A DNA stretch of 64,000 nt from Paguma larvata. Taxonomy: Eukaryota; Chordata; Mammalia; Carnivora; Viverridae. Below, in pieces: positions 32,233 to 44,340 of the stretch. Both the position numbers and the translations under genes were made by a program. The stretch covers positions 43,605,587 to 43,669,586 of the forward strand of contig CM057833.1 in assembly GCA_030068075.1 (NCBI GenBank). The letters run 5' to 3'. Under the pieces are notes generated by a model. The model ran no database searches and was not told the origin of the DNA. It was given only the letters and a program-made list of their open reading frames with translations. Position 1 is the first letter of the stretch; every line of letters starts with the position of its first letter.

Positions 32233-34147
32233 TAAACTCATTGCTTCAAAATGGATAATACATTTTATCTCTAATATGTCTCTTCCTCATTGTTAGCTCT
32301 CACCTAAATGAGGGCTATTAATAGGACTCTGTCACAATCTCTTTTCCTTACTGCTGTAAGCAGGACACCTTTACCAGGAAGGATAGATCTGAGCATATCT
32401 TCTTGCAATCCAACTCCAGAAATTTCTTGAGGTATTATAATATGAAAGGCGTCTTCCTTTATTGTGGCTTTAATGCACTTTTTCACCCATTTTAAATTCC
32501 TTTGTCCATTTTAATAGTGGTTTGGGAGATACAGATCTTTACTCAAATTACCTTCTTAGTCCAACTCATGGCTATTTATGCTGCAATTTAAATGAGGGTG
32601 GTAACCAGAGTTCACGACCTTTAGGATTGGCATGGGCCCCCTCCCATCCCATGATAATCACTAGTGTTTGAGATTGTGTTTGGGAATGGAAAAAGATTTA
32701 GGAAGCAATGATCTAAAGTTTAAGTGAAAGCAAAATAGAGATGACATCTGCTTTTTTTCCCAAGTTGACCTCACTAGGATTTCACAAAGGAGAAAGAAAA
32801 ACATTTTGTAATCACTCGCTAGCAATTGTTTTCAATTGGAATTGTTAAATCCAATGACTGGCCTAAGTAAAAACTAAACACTATGTTTTTGGTCCATGGC
32901 ACTGACTTCCCACTGTTTGGTAAAGTGCAAGTTCCATTGATACAGTGTCTGGTAGAGGCAAAAGAAGATCAAGGATCATGCCAGACTGAGGCTACCTGGC
33001 TCAACAATATACAAGGAATATTAAAACAATGATAAGAAGGAAACAAGACTGAGAAAAGTTCATCCAAAAGGGTTCACACCAAAAAAGCACTAAATGTACC
33101 TTAAAGGAATGCTTTGATAAACCACCTGGATCATTCTTGAGCAACAAAACATGGTGACTATACTTCCTCCTAAAGATGGTGGGTCCAGTTTGCAGCAGGG
33201 CTACTGCTTTGCTAAGAGTTATGAGAATGAATAGCTATGGTCCTTTTTCTCACCTTTCTCTCTTGCAGCTTTAATAAGATGTCTGTAAAATAGATATTTA
33301 CATCTGTTTGAATGGGCAACAACGTTTCAGCCTCCGAGTCACCCACATATTATTCCAGTCTAGGAAAAGTAGGACTCCACATAAGTCTACTGAATTACAC
33401 ATGGTGGGGGGGGGAGCTTTAACAATGGGGAAAGGGCTCAGTGTGCTACTGTATCCCATAAGATCATAGTATAAAATACTTAAAAGGTAATATTGTTCCC
33501 AAGGGATATTTAACATTGTTACATGAGAAGAATTAAGACATAGGAAAATGGGAAATCAGTTTTCATTTTCAGCCCTTTCTGCAAAGTCAATGTCTTCAAT
33601 AGCAACGGGGTCATTGGCATAAAGGAGGTGTAACCCAGACAGATCTACATTTAGAAAGACAGACAAAAAAAGGGATTCCTGGAGCTAATACGTAAATCAT
33701 AGACCCACAATTTTGCAAAGTATGTTCAAGCGAAATTAAAAACTATGCTTAAAGTTAGTCAAGTGCTGCTATAGGGAGTAAAAACTGTCACCATGTATGT
33801 GTATGTGTGCATAGATAGATACACAGAAAGAGAAAGAGATACAGATATAATGATTCCATAATAAACTAAAATCTAGAAAGACCTGTGGGAAACATAGAAG
33901 AGGATGGGAGGAGGGCAAAACCAAGAAATATGCAAAAAATAGAATCCATATTAGACCATACCAAGGGCTCTCTACTTTTTTAGTCACACTGGTTCATCGT
34001 TATCAATTAAGTGTGCAGAAGTTGATTTCAGAATTGCACTGAAAAGGGACAGGTCTAGTGAAAAAAGAGGTAGAGTGATTTAGAGCAAGATGTGTACCTT
34101 CAGACTTGAGTTCATTGATGGTCTATTTTTTAAAGATTTCATTCAAC
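32233..34147. other. No recognised gene or repeat
   Basis: About 1.9 kb, the longest unassigned stretch. A G10 run sits at 33404-33413. Frames do not exceed 72 codons. Part of it may be an ancient repeat too decayed for recognition by eye. Confidence 0.4.
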
Positions 34148-34165
34148 TTTGACCAGTTATTTTTA

Positions 34166-34955
34166 TTTTTATTTTATTTATTTATTTATTTATTTATAAA
34201 TTCATATCCAAGTTAGCATATAGTGCAACAAAGATTTCAGGAGTAGATTCCTTAATGCCCTTACCCATTTAGCCCACCCCCCTCCCACAACCCGTCTAGC
34301 AACCCTCTGTTTGTTCTCTATATTTTAGAGTCTTTTATGTTTTGTCCCCCTCCTTGTTTTTATATTATTTTTGCTTCCCTTCCCTTATGTTCATCTGTTT
34401 TGTATCTTAAATTCCTCCTATGAGTGTAGTCATATGATATTTGTGTTTCTCTGATTGACTAATTTCATTTAGCATAATACCCTCTAGTTCCAACTATGTA
34501 GTTGCAAACGGCAAGACTGCATTATTTTTGAAGGCCGAGTAATACTCTATTGTATCTAACTGTATCTATATCTATCTATATCCATCTATATCTACACACA
34601 CACACACACACACGCACACACACACACACACCACATCTTCTTTATCCATTCATCCGTTGATGGACATTTGGGCTCTTTCCATAGTTTGGCCATTGTCAAT
34701 AGCACTGCTATAAACATTGGGATGCATGTGACCCTTCAAAACAGCACACCTGTATCCCTTGGATAAATACCTAGTAGTACAATTGCTGAGTCATAAGATA
34801 GTTCTATATTTAATTTTTTGAGGAACCTCCATGTTTTTTTCCAGAGTGGCTGTACCAGTTTGCATTCCCACCAGCAGTGCAAAAGAGATCCTCTTTCTCC
34901 ACATCCTCGCCAAATCTGTTGTTACCTGAGTTGTTAAAATGTAGATAGTACCCAA
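34166..34955 (-). mobile_element. Carnivore L1, 5'-truncated, antisense, with TSD
   Basis: An A-tail complement (34166-34197) is followed by the 3' UTR complement AATTCATATCCAAGTTAGC and AGTGCAACAAAGATTTCAGG, then ORF2 end complement (GATGGACATTTGGGCTCTTT at 34659; TGCATTCCCACCAGCAGTGC at 34860). TSDs are TTTGACCAGTTATTTTTA (34148-34165) and AGTGATCAGTTATTTTTA (34956-34973). A microsatellite expanded inside it. Confidence 0.9.
34594..34631. repeat. (CA)n microsatellite
   Basis: About 19 CA units with one G interruption. They lie inside the antisense L1 and directly follow TATC-type units (34561-34593). Confidence 0.95.
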
Positions 34956-34992
34956 AGTGATCAGTTATTTTTAAAAAAAATATTTTCATTAT

Positions 34993-35187
34993 GGAGCACC
35001 TGGGTGGCTCAGTCAGTTAAGTGTCTGACTCTTGATTTCAGCTCAGGTTACAATCTCACAGTTTGTGAGTTCGAGCCCCGTATCAGGCTCTGCATTGACA
35101 GTGTAGAACCTGCTTGGGATTCTCTCTCTCCTTCTCTGTCTGCCACTACCCTGCACTCTCTCTCTCTCAAAATAAATAAGTAAACTT
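34993..35187 (+). mobile_element. SINEC with perfect 19-bp TSD
   Basis: GGAGCACCTGGGTGGCTCAG head, GAGTTCGAGCCCCGTATCAG body, CT stretch and AAATAAATAAGTAAACTT tail. The TSD AAAAAAATATTTTCATTAT lies at 34974-34992 and 35188-35206. It landed next to the TSD of the L1 at 34166-34955. Confidence 0.95.
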
Positions 35188-35206
35188 AAAAAAATATTTT
35201 CATTAT

Positions 35207-35744
35207 CCTTATTATGTTCCAGGTTAAAAATTCTGTAGAAAACAAAACTCTTAAAGGGTATTATTTAAACAAAGCTTGGTACATTTAGAGTCCAGATTCT
35301 AGATCGTGTAATACCAGATCCTTTTCATGTGATTTCTGAGTGGACACGCCACATGTTTTTACTATGTTACTACTGAGATTTAGCAGCATGTGTCCAAAAT
35401 AGTCACTATATACTTAGGGAAAACACAGATTAAAAAAATTTTTTTCTTACAACTTACCTTTGACTAAACTTAATATCCCATATCATTTTCCATCTACCTC
35501 CATGTTTTACTCCAAACTCAGTTTCCAAATTTCCACAGGTTCTAATAGGGTGGCACCTTTGTTAGTACCAACATTCCCACATGAACCAACTGGACCTGGA
35601 AATCAGGGTTATCTTGAATGCATATGTATTTGGATCTTATTTCACATCTGCAAAACTTTTTGACTTGCTAATATTTGGATAGATTATCATGATGGATCAT
35701 GAAGACCAAATTCCATGAAGACATCAGACTCTGATATTTACAAG
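35207..35744. other. No recognised gene or repeat
   Basis: AT-rich sequence. A 67-codon frame (35460-35663) has no family resemblance. Confidence 0.4.
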
Positions 35745-35850
35745 TTAGGGAACCCCTAGAAAACTTATGTGACATCCTGAGTCTTAGTTTCCTCATCTGT
35801 AACCAGACTAGCTCAAAGAATGGCTTGTGATACCTACCGCACACCGACCT
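35745..35850 (+). mobile_element. MIR fragment
   Basis: ACATCCTGAGTCTTAGTTTC and CCTCATCTGTAACCAGAC (35791) match the MIR core. The rest is weak. Confidence 0.5.
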
Positions 35851-36084
35851 GGTTGCTGATACTTCCTTACTAACTCACTCCCTAAAATGACTGTTTCTTC
35901 AAATCCCTAAAACCAGGGTCCTGACATGAAAGAATGAATTGCCCAACAAAGTCAAGTTCCTCCTGGCTTTTACTATCTGTGTCCTGAAATCTCACATGGA
36001 GTTCTGAAAATCTGCTCAGATAAAAATGTATCATTTATTGTGGAGGAGTAACAGGATAAAGTTGATCATCTACCATTTTCCCTT

Positions 36085-36190
36085 TTCTAGACCCTGGTCT
36101 CCAGAATAGAGGCTGTATCTATTCTTTTCTGGATACCTAGCAAGTGGCTGCTGCACAATAGTAAGTACTTGCTGAATAAGTAAATGCCAT
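36085..36190 (+). mobile_element. L2 3' end, sense
   Basis: CAGAATAGAGGCTGTATCTA (36102) and GCTGCACAATAGTAAGTACTTG (in part) with GCTGAATAAGTAAATG match the L2 end. Confidence 0.65.
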
Positions 36191-36399
36191 TTCCACCTTA
36201 TCAATGGAGGTTCCATGGCTATTGATACCTCCTGGGACTAAGCATGCATTTTCTCTTCCCCTTTGAATACTGAACATTGGATTACTGACCACTCTGTCAA
36301 AGACTAGTGCTAGAGTCAGATTAGTTTTCCAAAATCCATCCAACTCCTTCTGTAGACAATTCTACTCTCTTTCCTCTTCTCATTGACCCCATGTTGCCA

Positions 36400-36585
36400 A
36401 ACCCATGCATATCTTTAAACTGAGTTTATTTTAATGGCATTTCACTTACAACTTCACTATCCTCTACCCTATAACAGATGTATTTCTGTATGTATCTCTT
36501 CCCAATGTTAAGTAGAAAGTTCTTTGAGGTTATGACTGAGCCCTCATTTAAAGCTGTTTTTCAATAAATAACTATTGAATTTTGG
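36400..36585 (+). mobile_element. Possible L2 3' end
   Basis: GTAGAAAGTTCTTTGAGGTT (36512) and TTTTCAATAAATAACTATTG (36558) resemble the L2 end. The middle is eroded. Confidence 0.45.
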
Positions 36586-37385
36586 CAATAATTTGGCTTG
36601 GGGCCGTCTCAGAGTTATTATTCTCTCACAAGTCATTGATAGATTAGTTCTGAAGTTAGGATTCATCTGGGGGATTTAGGTCATATGTGGATAGATGGGA
36701 GGGAAGGAGGGTTTTAAGGAAAATTTCACAAGCAAAAGAGGAGTATTTGTACAAGATGTTAAAAAAGAGAGAGAGAGAAGAAAAGAAAACAGACTTCTGA
36801 GGTCAAATAAAACTGGGTTAAGCAAAATTAAATAAATTCTTTATTGCAGGACACCTCAAATCCTATCAAATGTCAAATCCTGTGCTATAACGGATTGTGA
36901 AATACACAAAGTTTCCTAACACAATTTGGCCATGAAAGCTTTTTTTTTTTTTTTTCTTTTTCCTGGAGATTCTGAAAGGATTAGTGGAAAATGCTGCTGT
37001 ATGTATGTATCCTGCTCATGATGACTTCCTGTTGTCCACTGTGGAAAAGTCTTGAAAAGATTAATCAATTCCTTCTGAATAAAATCTTATATCTCCCTTG
37101 ACCCTTTATCCTCTCAATTCATGAAGGATTTTTTGTAGCTAATTAAGCCTTAGGCAAAGTCACTGCTCTCTCATCTTTCCTTCACATTATCTGGGTCAAA
37201 TCCCCACCCCAGACTCAAGGTCTAATAGATGGGAACAAACAACATTATTAAAAACAATACAGTTGCCATTATTCCCCTACTGCATCAACATGCTTTGTAA
37301 CTTTGGCTTAATCTAGCTTTCCAACTTTAGCCTCAAAAGAATAATAAATATCTGGCATTTTACCTGAAGGATGCGGGGAGATTTT
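36586..37385. other. No recognised gene or repeat; one poly-T
   Basis: Contains (GA)n at 36765-36780 and a T-run at 36939-36955. These could be the remnants of an antisense retroposon tail, but no SINE or LINE body follows. Confidence 0.4.
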
Positions 37386-37890
37386 GTTTTTCCCAATTCA
37401 TTTATTCAACAAATATTTATTAAATGCCTACTATATACCAGGCACTGTCTTAGGTTTCTGAGATACATCAATGAACATACAAAGACTCCTTCTGTAGAGC
37501 CTAGAATCTAGCTGAAAGAGGAAGACAGACAATAAAAATAAACCTGGTAAATAAGCAAATAAATAGTTAAGTGTGTCATAAAGCATACATTATATGGGGA
37601 AAACAAACCATAGATTATAGGGTGGGATGTCAGATGAAACTATAAATAAGCTGGTCTCCTTGAGAAAGGGGCATTTTAGGGAACTGAGAATGAGACACAG
37701 GAGCTGTCCCTTCACCAGGGAGACAGAAACACAATTTTAATATATTTTGGCAAGTGACAAAGCCAAGTTCAGGGTGCCCTGGGAATATACGTCAGAGGAA
37801 GACTCTCTAATCTGGGTATTCTGGGAAGGCTTTTTGGAAGATATAATTCCTGACATGACTTTTAAAGGTGAATGAATATGAACACAGAGC
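37386..37890 (-). mobile_element. L2 3' region, antisense
   Basis: TTATTCAACAAATATTTATT (37403) and TACCAGGCACTGTCTTAGG (37436) are the antisense L2 end. GAAGACAGACAATAAAAAT and TCTGGGAAGGCTTTTTGGAAG (in part, 37819) continue the L2 order. Confidence 0.8.
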
Positions 37891-38904
37891 TGATTTTCTC
37901 TTTTCATTAAATATCACCTAGATGATGAAGTGACAGCTACATGAGTAACTGCTTTTGGAGTGTGATTTTAGATAGAACTGTTTTAACGGTGACCCCTGTC
38001 ACCCAGCAGTGTGAGAGGACCCTAAGTACTTACTGCCTGAGAGCTTCCACTTTCCCCATCTGATATACAGAGTGAAGAAAAACAAAGTATTTGAAAGTGC
38101 TTAAAAATATAACAAATGGAGAAATTATAGGAGCGTAGATCTTGTGTGTTGGTTTATAAGGTGATCGCAAGTGACATTTTAATTTGCAGACCTAGTATTT
38201 TTGCATGCTGCCCTTTCTGGGGGAACTGCCATTGGAAAAAAGCTGCACAGTCAGAAGGAAGGGAGAGGGACCCAGACATGGAATTTCAAGCAGGCATCCC
38301 AGCAAAAGAGGAGCGAGGGAGGAAGCAGGTCTAGTAGTTTTCCATGTAGGTGGCCAACTCATTGGCCTCAGCTTGTTACCAGTCCTGAGGCTGAAGCTAG
38401 ATGCCTTGTCAGTGTCTGCCTCTCGCGAAAGAACCACCACGGTGACCGCACTGCCCAGAGGCTTTGCTGAAAGCCATCTGAGTCTCAGTGAAAAGAAAAG
38501 GCTGTATCAGACCAAGTTTAGCCCAGCGACGCTGATTCCTTCTTCCGAGTGTCAGCTCAAACCTGGGAGCTCCATTTTGCAGTCTGGAGGCTCCTCTTTG
38601 TCCTGAAAGCCTAACCTTCAATTTGAAAATGTTTTCAAAGCTTTCCTCAAAATGAAAATATTTGTTCAAATCCTCAGAATGCAATAAGAAAATATCCTTC
38701 TAGCAAAAGCAATGACTTAGCATTTTGGGGTTGGCACAAAAGTAGGAAAACATAGCACAGGGAATCACAGCCCGTCTGGCTACTGGCTGGGTCTTGCTTC
38801 TAAGGATTAAATCGCCTTATGAACTTGGCTTAACTTCTCTCTTGATGATTCTTGGATAGTATTCCCGAGATCTAATACTTTTATGTGCCCTAATTTACTC
38901 GAAG
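37891..38904. other. No recognised gene or repeat
   Basis: Holds a 133-codon plus-strand frame (38205-38606), antisense to frames of 82 and 91 codons. I see no motif, signal peptide or membrane segment. A TTTTAATTTGCAG acceptor-like motif ends near 38189, but there is no matching donor or start context that would support an exon. Confidence 0.4.
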
Positions 38905-39070
38905 AATCTTATAGAGACTCACAATATCAGAATGCAGAGAATAACTTCCACGACCCCTGATTTTTGAGATGGGGAAACTGAACTCTGGAGAGGTTTCATG
39001 ATTCATTTCAAAGGCCACATAACTAGTGCCATAGCTAGGGGAAAAAACCTGATTCTCTCCACTATCCCAG
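38905..39070 (-). mobile_element. MIR, antisense
   Basis: GAGATGGGGAAACTGAACTC (38967) and AAAGGCCACATAACTAGTGCC (in part, 39009) are antisense MIR core. Confidence 0.7.
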
Positions 39071-39689
39071 ATTACCTCCTCCCCCAAGAAATTAATTTTC
39101 CCTCAACACCCTTTATATACCTCAATCACATGATGAATTTGCATTAATGTCAGTAACGTTCTTGGAGCAAACTCCAGGAAAAGTATTCTCAAGTGTGTAC
39201 TCTTTAGGGAAACAACACATGAATGAGACACTAGGTGGTCCGAGAGAGGAACTGTAAATGATGATACTTGTTCCAAGTTCTCAGCCTTACAGAGAGATAG
39301 AGCCAGCTTGCTCAACCTGTTTCCATATTTGCAAAATAAGGACGATCTGTTTCCATTTAGTGGTTACTCTGTGAAGTATCTGAAATCAATGATGGCTTGA
39401 GTGGCTTTGGGAACTTGGAAAGAAAAGAAAACTGTCTGGCCCCTTTCTGTTTCACTTTTAGCAGGAATAATTATGCTATCCTTTACTAGACCCTTCCCCA
39501 CATTAAAACCACTTGCCTCCCTTGCTCGTAGTTAAACTGACTCCTGTCTATACAACGTGAAGAATCCATCTTATTTCCTAACCAGGTCCCTGCATTGTGC
39601 AATATTTTTGTATGCTACTTAATTCTGTCATTCAACACATGTTTGCATACCAGAGCATTGTGTTAAGTCCTAAGGTCACAAATGGTTTC
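39071..39689. other. No recognised gene or repeat
   Basis: Mixed composition. No frame beyond 70 codons and no repeat assigned. Confidence 0.4.
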
Positions 39690-39850
39690 TTATTCAACAT
39701 TCATTCAACAAAGACTGGATTTAGTCAGTTTCTACCACATAGCAATTTTTGTGCTGGGTGCTGAGAATACAAAGTTAGTTAAGATTAAAACTTGATCTCA
39801 AGAAACATATCTCGAGGGGAAGACAAAAAGATGAACAAATAATATTTAAT
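39690..39850 (-). mobile_element. L2 3' end, antisense
   Basis: AACATTCATTCAACAAAGAC, TTGTGCTGGGTGCTGAGAAT (39749) and GAAACATATCTCGAGGGGAA fit the antisense L2 end. Confidence 0.65.
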
Positions 39851-41105
39851 AAATTGAATTTATGTTAATCATTACATTATCACATTTTCTTCTAATAAAA
39901 AAATATGCATGCTGCCTAGTGTTTCCATTGAGTCCATGAGCATAAGATGATGTATTTCCAAAATAAAGATGAGGAAGCCATGATATCAGCCTGGATGGTG
40001 TTGTTTTCATCCTCTTCCCATAATTTCTACAATTTTCCAGAATACTCACAACTTTCTACTTTTTTTCAGGTACAGAGGAAGAATCCCTGCTTTTATGGAG
40101 CTGTTGCTAAGACTCAAGCCCAGTTCCTAACCCTGCAGTCCTCCTCACATCTGAGATTCTGTGAAGTCATCTGCTAATTTACCCAGTTTACAAATAGAAC
40201 TACTAGTTTACCCACTTTTGTGACCTCTGAAATAGCCCCCTAGCTTGGAAGGACATAGTATCTGCCACCGTAGCCTATAGATACCTTGTTCCACCTGCCA
40301 AGCAGGGTCCTTTTCAACTTCTTACATGCTTGTTGCAGTCAATGAAGCTATGCAGAACTGGATTCCAGGATATGAAGTAGCCTCCAAAGAGGTGTGGATG
40401 TGAAAGATGGTAGCCTGAGTGTTCTTCAGGAACAACAGCTGACAGTTCCCTTTAAGATTCAGACGTTTTCCTCCCCCATGCAAACATTAAACTAAGCAAT
40501 AAGAGGAAAAGAGAAATATGAAAGAAGATGTGGGCAACTACATCTGGTGTTGTGCATTTCATAATTGTGCATTAAGGAACTTCTAATCCTATAGACTTGC
40601 TTTTAATAGAAACCAGAGACCTTTAAGGTTTTATCTACCAGGATGTCTTCCAGCATCATAAGAAAATCTCCTACCGAACCAAGAAAGTGAGCCATTAGAG
40701 CCTGAGCAATGGACTGGTGTCAGCAACAACAAAATGGCTTTAAGACTTAGAAGTCTGGATTTTTCCAAACCAAGTGGGGCTATTGATGCAAGCATTAAAG
40801 GGATAACAGCAGGAGAGACAGCAAGAGCGCTCAGAACGAATGTGTGTGAATGTCTCCAAAGCCAGATTGTGCAAGAACAAAGAGCCAGAGATCACATGGT
40901 CGAAAAAACCTAGCCCGCACTGTTTTGTTAAGAGGTTGAAATTCCCTGGGCAGAAACACTACAGGGCAGCCAGGGGGGTTGTTGTTTTCCATGCCATGTG
41001 AATATGACCCCAGAACCAAAGCAATTTTTCTACTTTGAGTTAAGTTTAGACATGTCCTCATACAACAGGAGTCAGACACAAAACCATGACCCTTGCTTTC
41101 TTAGT
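39851..41105. other. No recognised gene or repeat
   Basis: About 1.25 kb without a nameable element. Frames of 62-82 codons overlap on opposite strands. Confidence 0.4.
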
Positions 41106-41560
41106 TTTGGCACTTGCAGAAACAGACCTCGAGATAAGGATTTGAGTACAAAGGTTTATTTGGATTGTACAGACAATGGGAGATAAATGGAGAAGAAAAG
41201 CAGGAGAGGGAATATAGTCAATAAAAGGTATATTATTAAATCAGCTACCGCCACAGGGAACTGAGACTGAATCCCAGTACTTCCAGCTTGCTATGCTGGA
41301 CAGGGTGGTATGTTATAGTCGCAAAAATACAGAGATGCAAAACTGGTATCTGGAAGTCTGCTAGGTTGCACTAAAAGAGAACAAGGGATATGGGGAAGTG
41401 AGTACCAAGGACATCTGCTGTACCTCCAGCTAAGAGGTTTAGAGGTCTGGCTAGTTGAGTGCCCATAGTGGAAGGAAGGGTCTTCTCTTATGTCCCAGTC
41501 ATCTGCCCCAGTGATGAAACCCACAGGATCCAGAAGAGACACTGATTCCTTTTTGAGACA
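41106..41560. repeat. Possible ancient repeat shared with 2931-3230
   Basis: GAGATAAGGATTTGAGTAC then AGGTTTATTTGGATTGTACA (41149) and a GAGAAGAAAAGCAGGAGAGG run are typical of an old medium-copy mammalian repeat that I cannot name. The second half is unassigned. Confidence 0.35.
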
Positions 41561-41735
41561 GACTCAGGTCTTCAAATGAATGAACACTCTTCAGACTCAA
41601 GCGACTTCAACAATAATTATAAACATGTATTAGGGAAGCTAATATATTTGGACGATTAAGATTTCTCTTGAAGTCTTAGGAATTCCACCCCAGGGGGGTT
41701 GGGCTGATCTGGTTAACCACAGGATAAGTGAAATG

Positions 41736-41870
41736 TGGCAGAGAGAAAGGTTTTTCGAGTCAGATGAACCTGAGATGGCATTCTGACACAATTATATCAG
41801 AGTCTCAGTTTCCTCACCTGTCAAGTAGGAGTCTAATCAGCTACATTGCAGGATTTGAGGGAGAATTCTG
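41736..41870 (+). mobile_element. MIR fragment
   Basis: GAGTCAGATGAACCTGAGAT (41757), then GAGTCTCAGTTTCCTCACCTG (in part, 41800), follow MIR. Confidence 0.65.
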
Positions 41871-42234
41871 AAAATCTGCAACTATGAAGCCCCTACTCTG
41901 GGGTTTGTAATTCCTGCAGGAATGTCACAGATGTAAATCAAAGAACATAAGCACCTTCAGAGCCCCTTGGATCTCTCCCAGGTGCTGAGCCCCATCCTGT
42001 TTGAGTCTGCTTATATAAACCACCTTACATAAACCTTACTGATCTAGGCTGGGCTGACCTGAGGCACAGTCTGGAACACTCCACTCTCATGCAGGCAACT
42101 TTTGATGGCCTCTGACAGAGCTCTGACAGGAAATTGCCTCAAATGAAACATTCTGTAGAGGAAAAAAAAGAAAAAAAGAAAGCTGCTTTGGACCCAGACA
42201 GACCTGGCTCTGCTACTTTCTATTCTACTTTCTA
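41871..42234. other. No recognised gene or repeat
   Basis: Unassigned. At 42213-42236 the 12-mer CTACTTTCTATT is tandemly duplicated exactly. Confidence 0.45.
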
Positions 42235-42300
42235 TTCAACGAATGTTTATTCAGTATCTATTTTTTCCAAATCACTCTATTGGGTGCTACGTGACCTCAG
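42235..42300 (-). mobile_element. L2 3' end fragment, antisense
   Basis: TTCAACGAATGTTTATTCAG and CTATTGGGTGCTACG resemble the antisense L2 end. The fragment is short and diverged. Confidence 0.45.
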
Positions 42301-42704
42301 GAAAATCCAGGAATTCTGCCAGAGACAAGGCATTTGGGGATAGAGAAGGAGCAAACACAGGGTCTGTCCCGTTTTAGAATACAGGCAAAGCTCTTCTCTC
42401 CCAACCCATAAGCCAAGTCCACCTACCTAATGGGCTGGCAAAAGGGAGAGCAGAAAGGTGTGATCACCCTAAAGGGGTTTGCAGAGTTAGAAACAAGATG
42501 CCTGCGGTCGCCACCGAATCACAGCCCTCTGAGATTTAGAATAACACAAATACTAATTCTAAACCCTACCAGGTGAGGGGTGAAGGCTACTGATATATTA
42601 ATATGCCTCCCTTTCACTGGTTCCTGGAGAATGTCTCCAGGCCTCCCAAAGACACTATATCTGACACATGCAGTTAAATGGATGGTAATTACCTAGAGTA
42701 GAAT
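42301..42704. other. No recognised gene or repeat
   Basis: Unassigned sequence of mixed composition. Confidence 0.4.
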
Positions 42705-43140
42705 GTGGGCAGAATGGTGTCAGGGAATGATAGCTTTCTACTTACTTCAATCAAGAGAGCATGGATGGCTAAAGGGAAAAGCCAACAGACATGCCAGCCA
42801 TTTTCCATTTGCCCTTCCAGACCCCACACTTCTTCCATTTCTGCTCTGCCCTGGAAGGCAGACCTGAACAGCCAAGGTCAGCAAGTTCCCTGCTGTGTTT
42901 TCATGGGATGGTTCCATCCTTCACCAAAGGCCCTACCTTCTGCAGCAACTCTTTCCATGAATTCTCTTCTGACCCTTTGGGCCCGTGGTGGTCGAGGCTC
43001 CCGGTTGTTGATGACCGATTGCGCTGCTCCATTCCTTCTTGGCTTCCTTAAGTTCTGAGCCCATCATTGTAAATAATCCCTTTATTAAACCTATCTCGGT
43101 GTACTTAACCTGCTGCCTTCTGGGATCCTAACTGACAGCG
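42705..43140 (+). repeat. Probable ancient mammalian repeat, family unknown
   Basis: The end AATAATCCCTTTATTAAACC (43072) followed by CTGGGATCCTAACTGACAG (43119) is a pattern I know from old mammalian interspersed repeats. A related layout may be present at 52140-52740 (CCCATTAAACTTCC near 52684). Two overlapping frames of 117 and 86 codons lie inside it and are not credible genes. Confidence 0.4.
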
Positions 43141-44340
43141 ATCTCTGCACTGACCAACAGAATCGCTGGATGACCTTTTCATTTGTCACGCCATTTTCAG
43201 CCTAACTACTTTAGTGAGGTGTCTTTGTGTGATGAGGAGCTAACAGAAAACAGTTTTATTCTTATTCTACATTTACCAACTCCCTTCTGTTAAATCCCGC
43301 TCAACATAGGGAATGCAAGTTCCCTATGTTGCACCTCAGCAAGACCCCCTCGCCCCCCGCTTTTAGTTACTCTCAGTTACTAAGACAACCTCATTCCAAG
43401 TTTAAAGATAGCATCATTCATTTTAAACTTTAGTCTCATATCCATTGGAATCCTTCCTCCTCACCCCCCATGCAGGTTTGGCTAATGGCTCTGGTCCTTG
43501 AGGACAGGGGCCATGGTCAGCTTTTACAAATATCCCCTCACTCTCCTTTTGCCCTATGCTTCCCATCTGATATTGGGGGTGGGGTGGAGGAAGCAGGAAA
43601 GAACGCACTGTCCCTTCTTCAGCAACTGGCTAGAGGTGGTGACTGGGTTCTCTAGGTTGGATTGTGGGGCTTCTCTCATGCCTCCTGGCCATCAGTTCCC
43701 TCTTGGTAGGCAAAAAACACACCCATGAGCATCCTGACCTGTAATTACTGGTTTGCATTGGACTTCTTTTCAGTACTCCATCAACCCAGACACCCTCTCT
43801 TGCTTAGGGTATCCTACTTCCTAAGTCTTCTGCCTTAGGAGTGTCAGCGAAATAGCTCAAATCTGGTCACTGCCCAATGAATGAAAATTCACACGTCCTT
43901 GGGACTGCCCTTTGGCATTCAGCTCTACCATCTTGCTCTGACATTTCCACTCTGTGACAGCAGTGGCCATTCTGCTGAGTCATTGACTCAGCACCTCGAA
44001 GGTGAACAGTCCCCGGCTAGGGAACACCCTTTAAGCGTCCTTAGTCTCTATGAGCACTTTCTTTGGGTCCTTTTCCTTGTGCTTCAAGGAAGGAAAAGCA
44101 CCTGAGCTGAAGGAAAAAACTAGCCCTTTCCTAAAGGATGTCACTTTCTCCCCCAGTTCTCTTCCACTAGGAGATTGGAAAGGAGATGCTAGTAGTGTTG
44201 TCAGCAAATCCTCCTGCGATGGCACTGCCTCCTGGATTTGACACTTTTCCATCTTAAAATGTGAACATGGATACTTAAAGGACTTTGTTTTCATCTTTCA
44301 GTCTTAGCAGTAGTTCTATGAAAATCAAGGAAAGTCTCAC
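43141..44340. other. No recognised gene or repeat apart from a hairpin
   Basis: About 1.2 kb. Frames of 60-87 codons on both strands overlap. The only distinct structure is the inverted repeat at 43302-43331. Confidence 0.4.
43302..43331. repeat. Perfect 12-bp inverted repeat with 6-nt loop
   Basis: CAACATAGGGAA (43302-43313) and TTCCCTATGTTG (43320-43331) are exact reverse complements around TGCAAG. Pairing stops at the flanks. Confidence 0.95.

Noticed and set aside
38205..38606. 133-codon frame with an acceptor-like TTTTAATTTGCAG just upstream
   Set aside because: Frames on the opposite strand cover the same bases, no donor site or protein motif can be matched, and nothing indicates selection on codons.
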